The notes under the pieces: generated by a model
The model's database searches: none
What the model saw: only the letters and a program-made list of their open reading frames with translations
Told to the model about the DNA's origin: nothing
Shown here: piece after piece, positions 6,600 through 14,189 of the stretch
Numbering within the stretch: the first letter of the stretch is position 1
How the letters are laid out: every line of letters begins with the position of its first letter
Position numbers and translations under genes: made by a program
Assembly: GCA_022826345.1 (NCBI GenBank)
Contig: JAJDVB010000133.1
Coordinates: 1-14,194, forward strand
Reading direction: 5' to 3'
Length of the DNA: 14,194 nt
Source: Alphaproteobacteria bacterium
Lineage (GTDB): Bacteria; Pseudomonadota; Alphaproteobacteria; UBA828

Positions 6600-8167
6600 T
6601 GCTCCACCCTCCCGATCCAGGGCTGGGCGATCTCCTGCAACATCACCGCATCGGTCTTGGCGTAGATCATGGTGGTGTTCCGGGACGCATGCCGAAGCAG
6701 CGACTGGATGGTGTCGAGCGTCGCACCGGATCTGAGCAACTCTGTTGCTCGGGAATGCCGGAACACATGAGCGCCCCGCGTGGCGAAGGTCCTAACCCCG
6801 GCGCGGTCTAGAGCGCGCCCTGCCACGGAGCTGACGGTGCCGCCTCCGGCGAACGGGCGCCACGGCGCGGTCGCGCAGAGGAACACCTCTTCTTCGGCCA
6901 CCCTGGGACGCACCGTCGAGATATATGCAAAAAGCGCGTCGCCGACGTCCTGGGGCAGCGGCAGCGCCGTCTGCCGTCCTGACTTTCCCGAGACTCGGAT
7001 CTCGGCCCGGTCCCAGTCGATATCGCTCAGGCGTAGGGCAACGACATCCCCAGCCCGCAGTGCCAGCCGTGCCAGAAGAAGCAGGATCGCCCGGTCGCGC
7101 ACGCCTAGGGGGTCCCCGCCGCAGGACGCGATAGCGCGCTCGACATCGTCGGCCGGGATATAGCGTGGCAGTCCCGACAGTCGCCACCGGGGCACGGTCG
7201 GCACGGCTTCCACCAGCGCCGGCGGCACGCAGCCTTCCGATACCAGGAAGCGCAGATACATGCGCATCGCGGTCACCCGGTCCCGGGCTGATTCCCGGGT
7301 CAGGTCTGCGATGGACTCCAACAAAACTCGCCGGATCAGGGCTGCATCGTAGGCCCGGGGGTCGTCCCCGAGCGCAGGCAGGATCGCTGTGATCAGCCGG
7401 ACGTACCGGCGTATGGTCCCGGGACGGATGCCACGGTTGCGGTCGAGCCACGCGGAGAACATCTCAAGGCGTTCGGGTACGCCTTTCTCCTCCGAGCCTG
7501 ATTCGAGGGGTTCAATCCGGCCGATTGCGGCGAGATGCCCCAGGAACCTGCTTATCTCCCTGACGTAAACACCCCCGCGCGAATGCGTCCTGCGACCGCC
7601 GAACTCGCCGAGAATCAAATGGGTGAGCGGTCTGTTCCAGAAGCGTGCACAGACATCCGGGGTCAAATCGCTAAGCCGAATCCGCGAGAGATGAAGCCAG
7701 ACAACGAGAGCAGTACAAGCGCTGCGATGGTCCGTCACGGTTTTCTGTGCATAGCCATCGTGGCGCAACCGCTCGAGGAATATCTCAAGGAGGTCGAGGT
7801 TGTCGTCGAGATCTCCGGGTGTTTCGATTCTTCCCGTCCGCTCCAGAAAGCGGACAAAGCGCATGATCTCGGGTGAGGTACGGCGCTTCCGCCACGGGTG
7901 CACTCTGGCAGATGTCGGCACGATGCCACAGCAGTCGCAATCGTGCTGCAGAAAGCGATCGATCACCGTGCTGTCGACCGCTTCCAACAAAATGGCGTTG
8001 CTCTCTAGCCATACCAGAAAGTGGCGGGCGGCGGTCCGGTAGTGACAAACGCGGCTCTCGGCCACCTCTCCTCGACGATGCAGATCGTCGAGGAACGCAC
8101 GGATGATCAGGTCGAAACTGGCGAGTGCTGTGGTCGCCAGCAGCTGGCTCTTGCGTATTGAAGACAC
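6596..8167 (-). CDS. ritA: RIT tyrosine recombinase, first gene (long N-terminus)
   Basis: This 523-residue protein has its tyrosine recombinase catalytic domain in the last 200 residues: R371 (LALRAGDVVAL), K395 (VSGKSGRQTALPL), H467-x2-R470 (AHVFRHSRA), H493 (LLRHASRNTT) and Y502 (IYAKTD). The N-terminal 320 residues are unusually long. They appear to hold three helical segments that each resemble a core-binding domain, near 20-55, 125-160 and 232-265, with the pattern FLxxL...T...R.....WL. The start is GTG 8165-8167, with AGGAGG 7 nt upstream, and it lies 42 bp inside the right inverted repeat. It is the promoter-proximal gene of the trio. A minus-strand promoter would have to lie in or beside the right repeat. 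The symbol is given by position. Confidence 0.88.
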   Translation of the reverse strand: MSSIRKSQLLATTALASFDLIIRAFLDDLHRRGEVAESRVCHYRTAARHFLVWLESNAILLEAVDSTVIDRFLQHDCDCCGIVPTSARVHPWRKRRTSPEIMRFVRFLERTGRIETPGDLDDNLDLLEIFLERLRHDGYAQKTVTDHRSACTALVVWLHLSRIRLSDLTPDVCARFWNRPLTHLILGEFGGRRTHSRGGVYVREISRFLGHLAAIGRIEPLESGSEEKGVPERLEMFSAWLDRNRGIRPGTIRRYVRLITAILPALGDDPRAYDAALIRRVLLESIADLTRESARDRVTAMRMYLRFLVSEGCVPPALVEAVPTVPRWRLSGLPRYIPADDVERAIASCGGDPLGVRDRAILLLLARLALRAGDVVALRLSDIDWDRAEIRVSGKSGRQTALPLPQDVGDALFAYISTVRPRVAEEEVFLCATAPWRPFAGGGTVSSVAGRALDRAGVRTFATRGAHVFRHSRATELLRSGATLDTIQSLLRHASRNTTMIYAKTDAVMLQEIAQPWIGRVEQ

Positions 8168-8208
8168 TTGTCGTCCTCCTCTTCATCAAACGGGAGAACG
8201 ACACTATT

Positions 8209-8314
8209 GGCGGCAAGTGACGGCGAGGATTAATGCCGAGTAAATCCGCAGGTAGTCCCCGACAATCTGCCGATTCCTGAACCTCACTCGGCATTAGGCC
8301 CTTGTCGGCATTAC
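8209..8314 (-). repeat. RIT terminal inverted repeat, right copy (106 bp, perfect)
   Basis: This is the reverse complement of 4596-4701 with no mismatch. Its outer end abuts the N-terminal half of the split cysteine-rich gene. Its inner end is 41 bp from the start codon of the first recombinase, so it may also carry the promoter and operator of the trio. Confidence 0.95.
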
Positions 8315-8319
8315 CGTAT
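8314..8319. repeat. Right copy of 6-bp direct repeat CCGTAT
   Basis: It matches 1968-1973. On the minus strand it reads ATACGG and supplies the codon for Y70 and part of G71 of the split cysteine-rich protein, in the same phase as the left copy. Confidence 0.75.
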
Positions 8320-8525
8320 GGCATCCCCTGCTGCCGGGCTCTGGCACGGCGGGCGCGCTCGGCGGCGCGGCGCTTCTCGGCGCAACCTCCGCACACCTTC
8401 AGGCCAGGCTCGGGAGGAAGCCGGCCGCACCGGGTACACAAACGCTGCTCGAGGCGAGCGGCGTGGCGCTGGCGGAGGCGGCGATCCCGTGCCTGCTTTA
8501 CCTTCACCGGGTCCTTGAGCGGCAT
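8314..8525 (-). pseudogene. Cysteine-rich CxxC-repeat protein, N-terminal fragment (5' part of split gene)
   Basis: Translation starts at ATG 8523-8525 with MPLKDPVKVKQARDRRLRQR. It gives about 71 native residues ending in GMPYG, containing the first paired-cysteine module C30-x2-C33...C45-x2-C48 (CTRCG...CGGC) and Arg-rich helices. The frame then runs into the RIT repeat (NADKGLMPSEV...) and continues to a stop at 7785, giving a 246-residue chimaera with 175 foreign residues. The 3' part lies at 1367-1972. Joined at the direct repeat, the two parts encode a 270-residue protein with four similar modules. The gene starts 15 bp after the stop of the upstream 107-residue gene, so the two were probably one operon. 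The function is not known. Zinc binding is inferred from the cysteine spacing. Confidence 0.8.
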
Positions 8526-8540
8526 GGCCGGCCACCCCGG

Positions 8541-8864
8541 TCAGCGCGCGGTGCGGGCGACGAATATCCCGGTCGCGGCGATCCCCCAGACTTGCATGCC
8601 GGAGTCCTTCAGCGTGACCCCGGTGCAGACGATGATCTGGTCGCGTTCGGGCCGCATTTTCTTCACGGCGGCCAGGCTCGCGATCGTGCGCCGTTGCCTG
8701 CGTCGGCCCTTCGTCCCGGGCTGCTCCGGCTGGACGGGTTCGATCTGGCCGTCGGGACGCGAGCGGTATTTCTCGACCACGTAGCGGTTGTCCTCAAGGC
8801 CTTGCCCGAACAGGTGCACCAGAAACGTCTGCGCGTCGCGATGGAACATCCGGCCGGTCCGCAT
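8541..8864 (-). CDS. Hypothetical protein, 107 residues
   Basis: The frame starts at ATG 8862-8864, preceded by a GGGAG ribosome site 8 nt upstream. A GTG at 8906 is also in frame but has no better signal. The protein begins MRTGRMFHRDAQTFLVHLFG and has a central Arg/Lys-rich stretch (GTKGRRRQRRTIASLAAVKK). It ends with a beta-rich part (DQIIVCTGVTLKDSGMQVWG). I see no signal peptide, membrane segment or known motif, and I do not recognise the family. It lies 15 bp upstream of the cysteine-rich gene on the same strand, so the two were probably co-transcribed before the insertion. Composition varies normally along its length, which supports a real gene. Confidence 0.6.
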   Translation of the reverse strand: MRTGRMFHRDAQTFLVHLFGQGLEDNRYVVEKYRSRPDGQIEPVQPEQPGTKGRRRQRRTIASLAAVKKMRPERDQIIVCTGVTLKDSGMQVWGIAATGIFVARTAR

Positions 8865-9894
8865 GATGCCGTCTCCCCCGGTGATGGCTGCCGACGGCAG
8901 GGACACGCTCCGCAGCGCCGCCCCCGCCGCCCCGGTCCCGGCCGACCTCTCGCTCGCTGCGGCGCACGGCGCGGGCGTGACGAGTGGGGACGGCTGCTGG
9001 TGGCTGTCCGGACCGGCGTATCGGCGATCGTCGGGAAAACGCGCATAGTCGATCGTTCCCCCGGCAGGGCGGTGAGGCGCCCGCCGACGGTTTGGTGGTT
9101 GGTGGCATCCCTCGGCTGTGGGCGAACGGCTCGGCGCAGCGGCCGGGCCGATGGACGGCGGGCCGGTCGCGGCGCGGGCGCTGGCGACGCTGTCGGACGT
9201 GGAGGGTCTCCGCGTGACGGCTGTGTCCCGCCCGCCGGAGGCATCTACAGGGCCGCTGGAGCGCCCCTGGTGCCGCTTCGCCGCTTACGGCACCCTCAGA
9301 GACCCTGGTGGAGCGGCAGGCAGTGCCGGTCGCGCTGGCGGCGCTGAAGCCCATCGTGCCCTGCGAGGACATGCCGGCTGGCCGACCGCCGCCGGCGCTT
9401 CGCGCGGCGCCGAAGACCGGTCCGGCACCGCCATCGAACGAAGCGCATCCGGCGGGCGCAAGACGAACGTGAGCTTGCACCCGGAGAGCACGGAGTCTAC
9501 AGATCGGAGCGATGACGACGGACGCCCGGCTGGCGGATGCCGATGACTGAATTGCCGAAGCGGCGCCGCCTGTCGCCGCTTGCGCTTGGCGCCGGTAGAG
9601 GCCGGGCCGGTGCTGCCGTCCGTCACTTCCCTGTTGTCCGGTCACCGGGACATTTTTCGGCCGGCCCGACTGCGATCTCGCCCCGGCCGTCCCCTGACGC
9701 GTTCGACATCGAGCGCGACGGCGCGGCGGTTGACGCCATTGGCCGCGACCGCGCCAACGCCGGTGCCATGATCGTCGGCGAAGCCTCAGTCTTGGAGTCG
9801 GTCCCGGCCTCCACGGGGGAGCCTGAGCGGATCGTCAACGCCGGGACCGCCGCAAGTTGAGCATCGAGCTTCGTAGCGGGAAGGACGGACCGGA
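8865..9894. other. About 1 kb with no confident gene; coding-like remnants on both strands
   Basis: No frame here gives a convincing full gene. On the plus strand a coding-like stretch from GTG 9118 (GPVAARALATLSDVEGLRV) loses quality near 9300. Another frame continues as ETLVERQAVPVALAALKPIV until TGA 9470-9472, as expected of a frameshifted remnant. On the minus strand the frame of the 107-residue gene stays open upstream to about 9284 but offers no ATG, GTG or TTG apart from GTG 8906. High GC makes such frames common, so these may be chance. The stretch should also hold the promoters of the leftward operon and of the helicase gene. Confidence 0.4.
9537..9860 (+). CDS. Possible small hypothetical protein, 107 residues
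   Basis: An open frame from ATG 9537 ends 34 bp before the helicase start on the same strand. The second half (DAFDIERDGAAVDAIGRDRA, then NAGAMIVGEASVLESVPAST) has a balanced composition and GC-rich third positions. The first half is Arg/Pro/Ala-rich and less convincing. There is no clear ribosome site and no recognised domain. It may be a real short gene, the tail of a decayed one, or chance. Confidence 0.25.
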   Translation: MPMTELPKRRRLSPLALGAGRGRAGAAVRHFPVVRSPGHFSAGPTAISPRPSPDAFDIERDGAAVDAIGRDRANAGAMIVGEASVLESVPASTGEPERIVNAGTAAS

Positions 9895-12800
9895 TTGAAG
9901 AGGATCACCGCAAACAGAATCCGTCGTGCGATCGGCGAGCCATCCTACTCACGGGGCGAGAAGTATTTCCAGCGCGGCCGGGTGCAAAACGTCCACTTCG
10001 AGGCGGCCTCCAAGGTCATTGGCCTGGTATTGGGCAGCAACTCGCAGGTGTACGCGGTCTCGGCGCAATTCAGGTCGGATGCGACCGCCTTCTCGCTTGA
10101 GGGGCGTTGCTCATGCCCGGTGGGCTACAACTGCAAGCATGTCGCGGCGGTGCTGCTTGCCGCGGCAAACTCGATGGCGGATGGGATCGGCGATGACGGC
10201 GCGGCGATGTCCTCCGCCGTGTCGCACGAGGTCGGCCGGTGGCTGGATCTCTGGCCCAAGAAGCTCGGTACCCCGTTGGAGGTTCGGCCGCCTGGTCCAC
10301 CGTCGCCGGGCCAGGATCATCTGTTCTACGTCATCCACCGGGACACGACGTACGGCATGCGCGTCTCGCCCTACCGGGCCTATCTGAAGAAGGACGGCAC
10401 GATCGGCAGCAACTTCCGGAGTTTCGACCGGCGCTCCACCTGGACGCGGCGGAACCTGACCGTGCAGGATGCGGGGCTGATCGGAAAGCTCGACTTTTTC
10501 TCCGACTACGGCTTCGACTCGAGCTACGAGTGGCCGGAGGGCGAGGCTCTGGTCGAACTCTTGCGCGAGATCGTCGAGACGGGCCGCGCCCGGGCCCACG
10601 AAATCGACGGCGAGGCTCTCTGCTGGAGACCGCCGCGCCGCTGCAAGCTGGTCTGGAGTGTCGGCGCAGACGGCGAACAGCGCCTCATGGCACACGATGC
10701 CGCCGGGGCCATTCTGACCCTGCTGCCGTTTCCGACCCCGCTATTCCTCGATGAAGGGACCGGCGAGACCGGCGTCGCGGAAACGGAGCTGTCTCCTCAC
10801 ATGCTGTCGTGGTTGGCTGACGCGCCGGAGGTGCCGCATGAATCGGTTGGCGCGGTCGAGGCCAAGCTGTCGCGGATCGGCCAGCGCTCGCCCGTGCCCA
10901 GGCTGCATCGTGTAGAGCCGCGCACCGACGTTGCGCCGAAGCCTGTGCTGATCCTGTACGGCCGAGAGCAGAACGCCAGGCGCTGGAGCGCCGGGGAAGA
11001 CCGCAGCGGGCCCGGCGAGGACCTTTCCGCCGTCTTTCCCTGTGCCCTCCTGGAGATTGCCTACGACGGCATCGAGCGAAGACTGCGTCCCGGCACGCCC
11101 GGTAACCACTTGAGCGACGCGCATCCAGGCGGCGATTCCCCGGTCGTCATCCGGCGCCATCCTGAGCTGGAATCAGAATACCGGCGGGCGTTCGTGACGG
11201 CAGCGAAGCGCCATGGCGGCAAGCATCCTGACGGGTTGCGCTTCGACATCTCGCCACCCGCCGGGGTGCAGGACGCCGATATCGTCTTCGGGCCGCTCCG
11301 GCCGGGCGAAGATGAAGAAGTTCCGGGGGGTCTCGACTTCGCCGGGCAGGAGGTTCCCGCACTGCGCGCCGGGGGCTGGCGCGTCGAGATCGACAAGACC
11401 TGGCCGTTTCGCATCTACGAGGGGCCCGTCGCGTTCACGACCTCCCTGGAAGCGTCGGACTCCGACTGGTTCTCGCTTGCCCTTTGGCTCGAGGCGAACG
11501 GGCGGAAGTTCGCCGTCGCGCCGATCGTGCTCCAGTTTGTCGAGACGTTGCCGGTGGACGAGCTGGGGCGACTGGAAGAGGGCTTCGACGTCGAGAGACA
11601 TCTTGCGGGCCGGATGTTCTATGCCCGCTTCGAGGACGGGAGCTATCTTGCGATCGACGGCGCGCGGTTTGCGCGGTTCGCCGAGGCGTTCCTGGAAGCG
11701 CAGGGGTTGATCGGCTTCCATCCTGCGGAGGCGCGGCGCCTGCTCGAGCTGGCCGAGGCGCTTGAGGGCTGTGGCGCGCCGTGGACCGGCAGGCGTGAGC
11801 TGCTCGAACTCGGGGCCCGGCTGCGGTCCCTCGCAGAGGCGCCGGAAGTGCCGGTCCCCAACGCGTTGCGCGGCGAACTGCGCCCCTACCAGCGCGTCGG
11901 CTACGGCTGGCTCAAGCTGCTTTCGGAATGCGGCTTCGGCGGCGTGCTGGCCGACGACATGGGGCTGGGCAAGACCGTGCAGACCCTGGCCTTGCTGGCG
12001 CACCGGCATCTCGAAGAGAAGACCGAACGCCCGAGCATTCTCGTGGTGCCGACCAGCCTCGTCGGCAACTGGCGGCGGGAAGCCGCCCGCTTCACGCCCG
12101 ACCTGAAGCTCCTGGTCCTTCATGGGCCGGGCCGGCTCAGGCACTTCGCCTCAATACCCGACCATCATCTGGTGATCACGACCTATCCGCTGGTGAACCG
12201 CGACTACGACGCGCTGTTCCGCCATGAGTACGACACCGCCGTGCTGGACGAGGCGCAGACGGTGAAGAACCCGGCGGCCGGGATCACGAAACGCATCCGG
12301 GGCATCCGCGCGCGTCAGCGACTGGCACTGACCGGAACGCCGATCGAGAACAGTCTCCAGGAGCTGTGGTCGCTCTACGACTGGCTGATCCCCGGCCTGC
12401 TGGGAAACCGCAAGTCCTTCGCGAAGCACTATCGCACGCCCATCGAGAAGGAGGGAGACCGGGCGAAGCAGCGCCTGCTGTCCACCCGGATCAAGCCCTT
12501 CCTGTTGCGGCGCACCAAGGAGGAGGTTGCCGCCGAGTTGCCGGAGAAGACCGTGATCGACGAGTTGGTCCCGCTCGAAGAGGGTCAGGCCGCTCTGTAC
12601 GAGAGCATCAGGGCGGCAATGGATGCGCGGATTCGCGAGGCCATCGCAGAGCGGGGCCTGGACGCATCGCGCATCACGATCCTCGATGCGCTGCTGAAGC
12701 TGCGCCAGGTCTGTTGCGACCCCCGTCTCGTCAAGCTGGACGCGGCCCGCAAGGTGGTGGAAAGCGCCAAGAGGGCGCGGCTCCTCGCGCTCCTGGAGGA

Positions 12801-13290
12801 GCTTGTCGCCGAGGGGCGGCGGGTGCTGATCTTCTCCCAGTTCGTCGAGATGCTGCGCCTCGTGGAAGCCGACGTCGCGGCCCGCGGCTGGGACTACGCC
12901 ATGCTGCATGGAAGCACGCAGGACCGGGACGCTCAGATCGCGAGCTTCCAGTCGGGAGCGCTGCCGCTCTTCCTGATCAGCCTCAAGGCGGGGGGCACGG
13001 GTCTTAACCTGACTGCGGCCGATACCGTGATCGTCTACGATCCGTGGTGGAACCCCGCGGTGGAACGCCAGGCCATGGACCGGGCGCACCGGATCGGCCA
13101 GGACAAGCCCGTGTTCGTTCTTCGCCTGATCGCCGAGCACACCGTCGAGACCGCCATCCACAAGATGCAGCTGCGCAAGCAGGCCCTGGCGGACGCTTTG
13201 TTCGAGGGAACCGCCAGCGGTCCGCTGACACTCAGCGACGAGGATATCGATTCGCTCTTCGGTGCCTCGCCTGCCGCACCTTCGAGCTGA
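9895..13290 (+). CDS. SWIM zinc-finger SNF2-family helicase
   Basis: This 1131-residue protein has a SWIM zinc finger near its start (C72-x-C74-x5-C80-x-H82, CSCPVGYNCKH). About 570 residues of less obvious sequence follow, perhaps containing a bacterial SNF2-associated region. The SNF2 ATPase runs from about 655: LRPYQRVGYGW, Walker A DDMGLGKT (687-694), DEAQ (785-788) in place of DEAH, and motif III LTGTPIEN (812-819). The C-terminal helicase lobe has VLIFSQFVEML, LKAGGTGLNLTAAD and the arginine-finger motif RAHRIGQ (from 1063). All ATPase motifs are intact. SNF2 enzymes translocate on dsDNA and remodel protein-DNA complexes. The start is TTG 9895-9897, the only start after an in-frame TAG at 9874. 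GAAGGA lies about 9 nt upstream. Its partner and purpose in this island are not shown by the sequence. Confidence 0.93.
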   Translation: MKRITANRIRRAIGEPSYSRGEKYFQRGRVQNVHFEAASKVIGLVLGSNSQVYAVSAQFRSDATAFSLEGRCSCPVGYNCKHVAAVLLAAANSMADGIGDDGAAMSSAVSHEVGRWLDLWPKKLGTPLEVRPPGPPSPGQDHLFYVIHRDTTYGMRVSPYRAYLKKDGTIGSNFRSFDRRSTWTRRNLTVQDAGLIGKLDFFSDYGFDSSYEWPEGEALVELLREIVETGRARAHEIDGEALCWRPPRRCKLVWSVGADGEQRLMAHDAAGAILTLLPFPTPLFLDEGTGETGVAETELSPHMLSWLADAPEVPHESVGAVEAKLSRIGQRSPVPRLHRVEPRTDVAPKPVLILYGREQNARRWSAGEDRSGPGEDLSAVFPCALLEIAYDGIERRLRPGTPGNHLSDAHPGGDSPVVIRRHPELESEYRRAFVTAAKRHGGKHPDGLRFDISPPAGVQDADIVFGPLRPGEDEEVPGGLDFAGQEVPALRAGGWRVEIDKTWPFRIYEGPVAFTTSLEASDSDWFSLALWLEANGRKFAVAPIVLQFVETLPVDELGRLEEGFDVERHLAGRMFYARFEDGSYLAIDGARFARFAEAFLEAQGLIGFHPAEARRLLELAEALEGCGAPWTGRRELLELGARLRSLAEAPEVPVPNALRGELRPYQRVGYGWLKLLSECGFGGVLADDMGLGKTVQTLALLAHRHLEEKTERPSILVVPTSLVGNWRREAARFTPDLKLLVLHGPGRLRHFASIPDHHLVITTYPLVNRDYDALFRHEYDTAVLDEAQTVKNPAAGITKRIRGIRARQRLALTGTPIENSLQELWSLYDWLIPGLLGNRKSFAKHYRTPIEKEGDRAKQRLLSTRIKPFLLRRTKEEVAAELPEKTVIDELVPLEEGQAALYESIRAAMDARIREAIAERGLDASRITILDALLKLRQVCCDPRLVKLDAARKVVESAKRARLLALLEELVAEGRRVLIFSQFVEMLRLVEADVAARGWDYAMLHGSTQDRDAQIASFQSGALPLFLISLKAGGTGLNLTAADTVIVYDPWWNPAVERQAMDRAHRIGQDKPVFVLRLIAEHTVETAIHKMQLRKQALADALFEGTASGPLTLSDEDIDSLFGASPAAPSS

Positions 13291-13473
13291 GGATGAGCGA
13301 TGGCCCGGCAGAAGGGGCAGGCGGTGGCGAAACCGATCTGCCGAGTTCCTCGTCGTGCGACGGGCTCGGCCCACCTCGCCGCAGAGCGCTGGTCGGCGCC
13401 GACGCTCACCGACGACGAGCGTTCGGAGACGACCTACTCCCGCGATTGCCCGGGTCAGTTCAGTGGCACAGGC

Positions 13474-13707
13474 TCAGTCATCGGTGCCGAACAGTCGGCG
13501 ACAAGCCTCTTCCGCCTCTTGCAAGCCGGCTTCGGTGAACACGACTGACTTGGCCTTGGTAGCGGGATTCGAAATCAGGCCCTTGCGGTGAAGCCGGTCC
13601 GTGGCATTCCAGTCGAACGACTTCCACGCGCGCACGCCGTCATGAAGGCCCAGGTAAAGCAACGCCAGGACGGCCTCGTCGATCTTGGCCTCGTTCATGG
13701 GGTCCAT
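13474..13707 (-). CDS. DUF6429 family protein
   Basis: This is a 77-residue protein reading MDPMNEAKIDEAVLALLYLG, then LHDGVRAWKSFDWNATDRLH and RKGLISNPATKAKSVVFTEAG. The pattern matches the DUF6429 family of small winged-helix-like proteins of unknown function. The final part (LQEAEEACRRLFG) is helical. ATG at 13705-13707 is preferred, and ATG at 13696-13698 is equally possible. A longer frame to 13818 exists, but its extra residues are Arg/Pro-rich and not family-like. It is convergent with the helicase gene, 183 bp away, so it is separately expressed. Confidence 0.8.
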   Translation of the reverse strand: MDPMNEAKIDEAVLALLYLGLHDGVRAWKSFDWNATDRLHRKGLISNPATKAKSVVFTEAGLQEAEEACRRLFGTDD

Positions 13708-13841
13708 CGCTCTGCGGCCCGGACTGCCGGTGACCGGCCAGGGCGCGCGCCGCCGTGTGGGGTGGGCAGGGACGTCGACGGACGGCGACAGGCGCGGTTG
13801 GCGCACGCTGCGGCTCAACCCGCGTCCGTCGCGTGGTGCAG

Positions 13842-14189
13842 TTACACGAGCTTGATGAGCGCCACGATCAGGGCCACGGCGCCCACCATCATCGCACCCA
13901 GGCGAATGGTCATGCGCTGCTCAAGCTCGCGCATCTCGCCCCGCAGCGCCGTCTCGGTCTTCCCAAGATCGCTCCGCAGGGTCTCCAGGTCGCCACGCAG
14001 CGACGCCTCGGTCTTCTCCAGGTCGCCGCGCAGCGACGCCTCGGTCTTCTCAAGATCGGCCTTGGTGGCCAGGGTCTCGCCCATGCCTTCGGCGAAGGTG
14101 TCGACGAGGATCGCGGCCTGCTTCTCGTCGAAGCCGCCTTCGTCGCGCAGCTTGCGCGCCGCCCTGAGCGTGTCGAACGCCACCATCAT
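13842..14189 (-). CDS. DUF1640-like coiled-coil protein with C-terminal membrane anchor
   Basis: The protein has about 115 residues. The N-terminal part reads VAFDTLRAARKLRDEGGFDE and KQAAILVDTFAEGMGETLATKADLE, typical of DUF1640 (CCDC90-like) proteins. A heptad-like coiled coil with near-repeats of EKTEASLRGDL follows (about residues 46-85). One membrane helix closes the protein (GAMMVGAVALIVALIKLV). It should be anchored in the inner membrane with the coiled coil on one side. Its function in bacteria is unknown. Two ATGs (14187-14189 and 14184-14186) are possible. The frame is open to the window edge, so an earlier start outside cannot be excluded. Confidence 0.78.
   Translation of the reverse strand: MMVAFDTLRAARKLRDEGGFDEKQAAILVDTFAEGMGETLATKADLEKTEASLRGDLEKTEASLRGDLETLRSDLGKTETALRGEMRELEQRMTIRLGAMMVGAVALIVALIKLV
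13985..14050. repeat. 33-bp tandem repeat (two copies) inside the coiled-coil gene
   Basis: Units 13985-14017 and 14018-14050 differ at one base. Each encodes 11 residues of the coiled coil (EKTEASLRGDL type). A third, more diverged copy of the peptide (GKTETALRGEM) lies downstream in the protein. Confidence 0.8.

Larger units (their letters stand above)
1974..8313. mobile_element. 6.3-kb inserted block: IS91-like element plus RIT element
   Basis: The block interrupts the cysteine-rich gene and is bounded by CCGTAT direct repeats. Both outer ends read inward as a similar box, TAATCCCGAG on the left and TAATGCCGAC (reverse complement) on the right. All five genes are on the minus strand: a tyrosine integrase and an IS91-type transposase in the left part, and three tyrosine recombinases in the right part. 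The right part has its own perfect 106-bp inverted repeats. The left part has no recognisable match to those repeats beyond its outermost box. The outer limits are well supported by the restored gene. The internal boundary near 4596 is set only by the RIT repeat. Confidence 0.75.
4596..8314 (-). mobile_element. Recombinase-in-trio (RIT) element
   Basis: Three tandem, co-directional tyrosine recombinase genes with two 4-bp ATGA overlaps lie between a perfect 106-bp inverted repeat pair (4596-4701 and 8209-8314). This layout defines RIT elements, which encode only the three recombinases. All three proteins keep the R-K-HxxR-H-Y residues, and the repeats are identical, so the element looks intact and recently active. 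The flanks directly beside the two ends differ (CTACCG left, CCGTAT right). This copy therefore lacks its own target duplication as it stands. Confidence 0.85.

Noticed and set aside
4690..8167. Interpretation as a Tn554-type transposon
   Set aside because: Tn554 has two tyrosine recombinases plus a small unrelated TnpC and lacks long terminal inverted repeats. Here three full tyrosine recombinases lie between 106-bp inverted repeats, which fits RIT.
8794..9645. Minus-strand open frame of 283 codons
   Set aside because: It runs in a different frame from the better-supported 107-residue gene and has low-complexity Arg/Ala/Pro composition.
12151..13374. Minus-strand open frame of 407 codons
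   Set aside because: It lies entirely opposite the SNF2 ATPase motifs and has shadow-like composition.
9895..14189. A multi-gene defence system built around the SNF2 helicase
   Set aside because: No nuclease, methylase, protease or other known defence partner is encoded beside it. The neighbours are on the opposite strand and unrelated in appearance.
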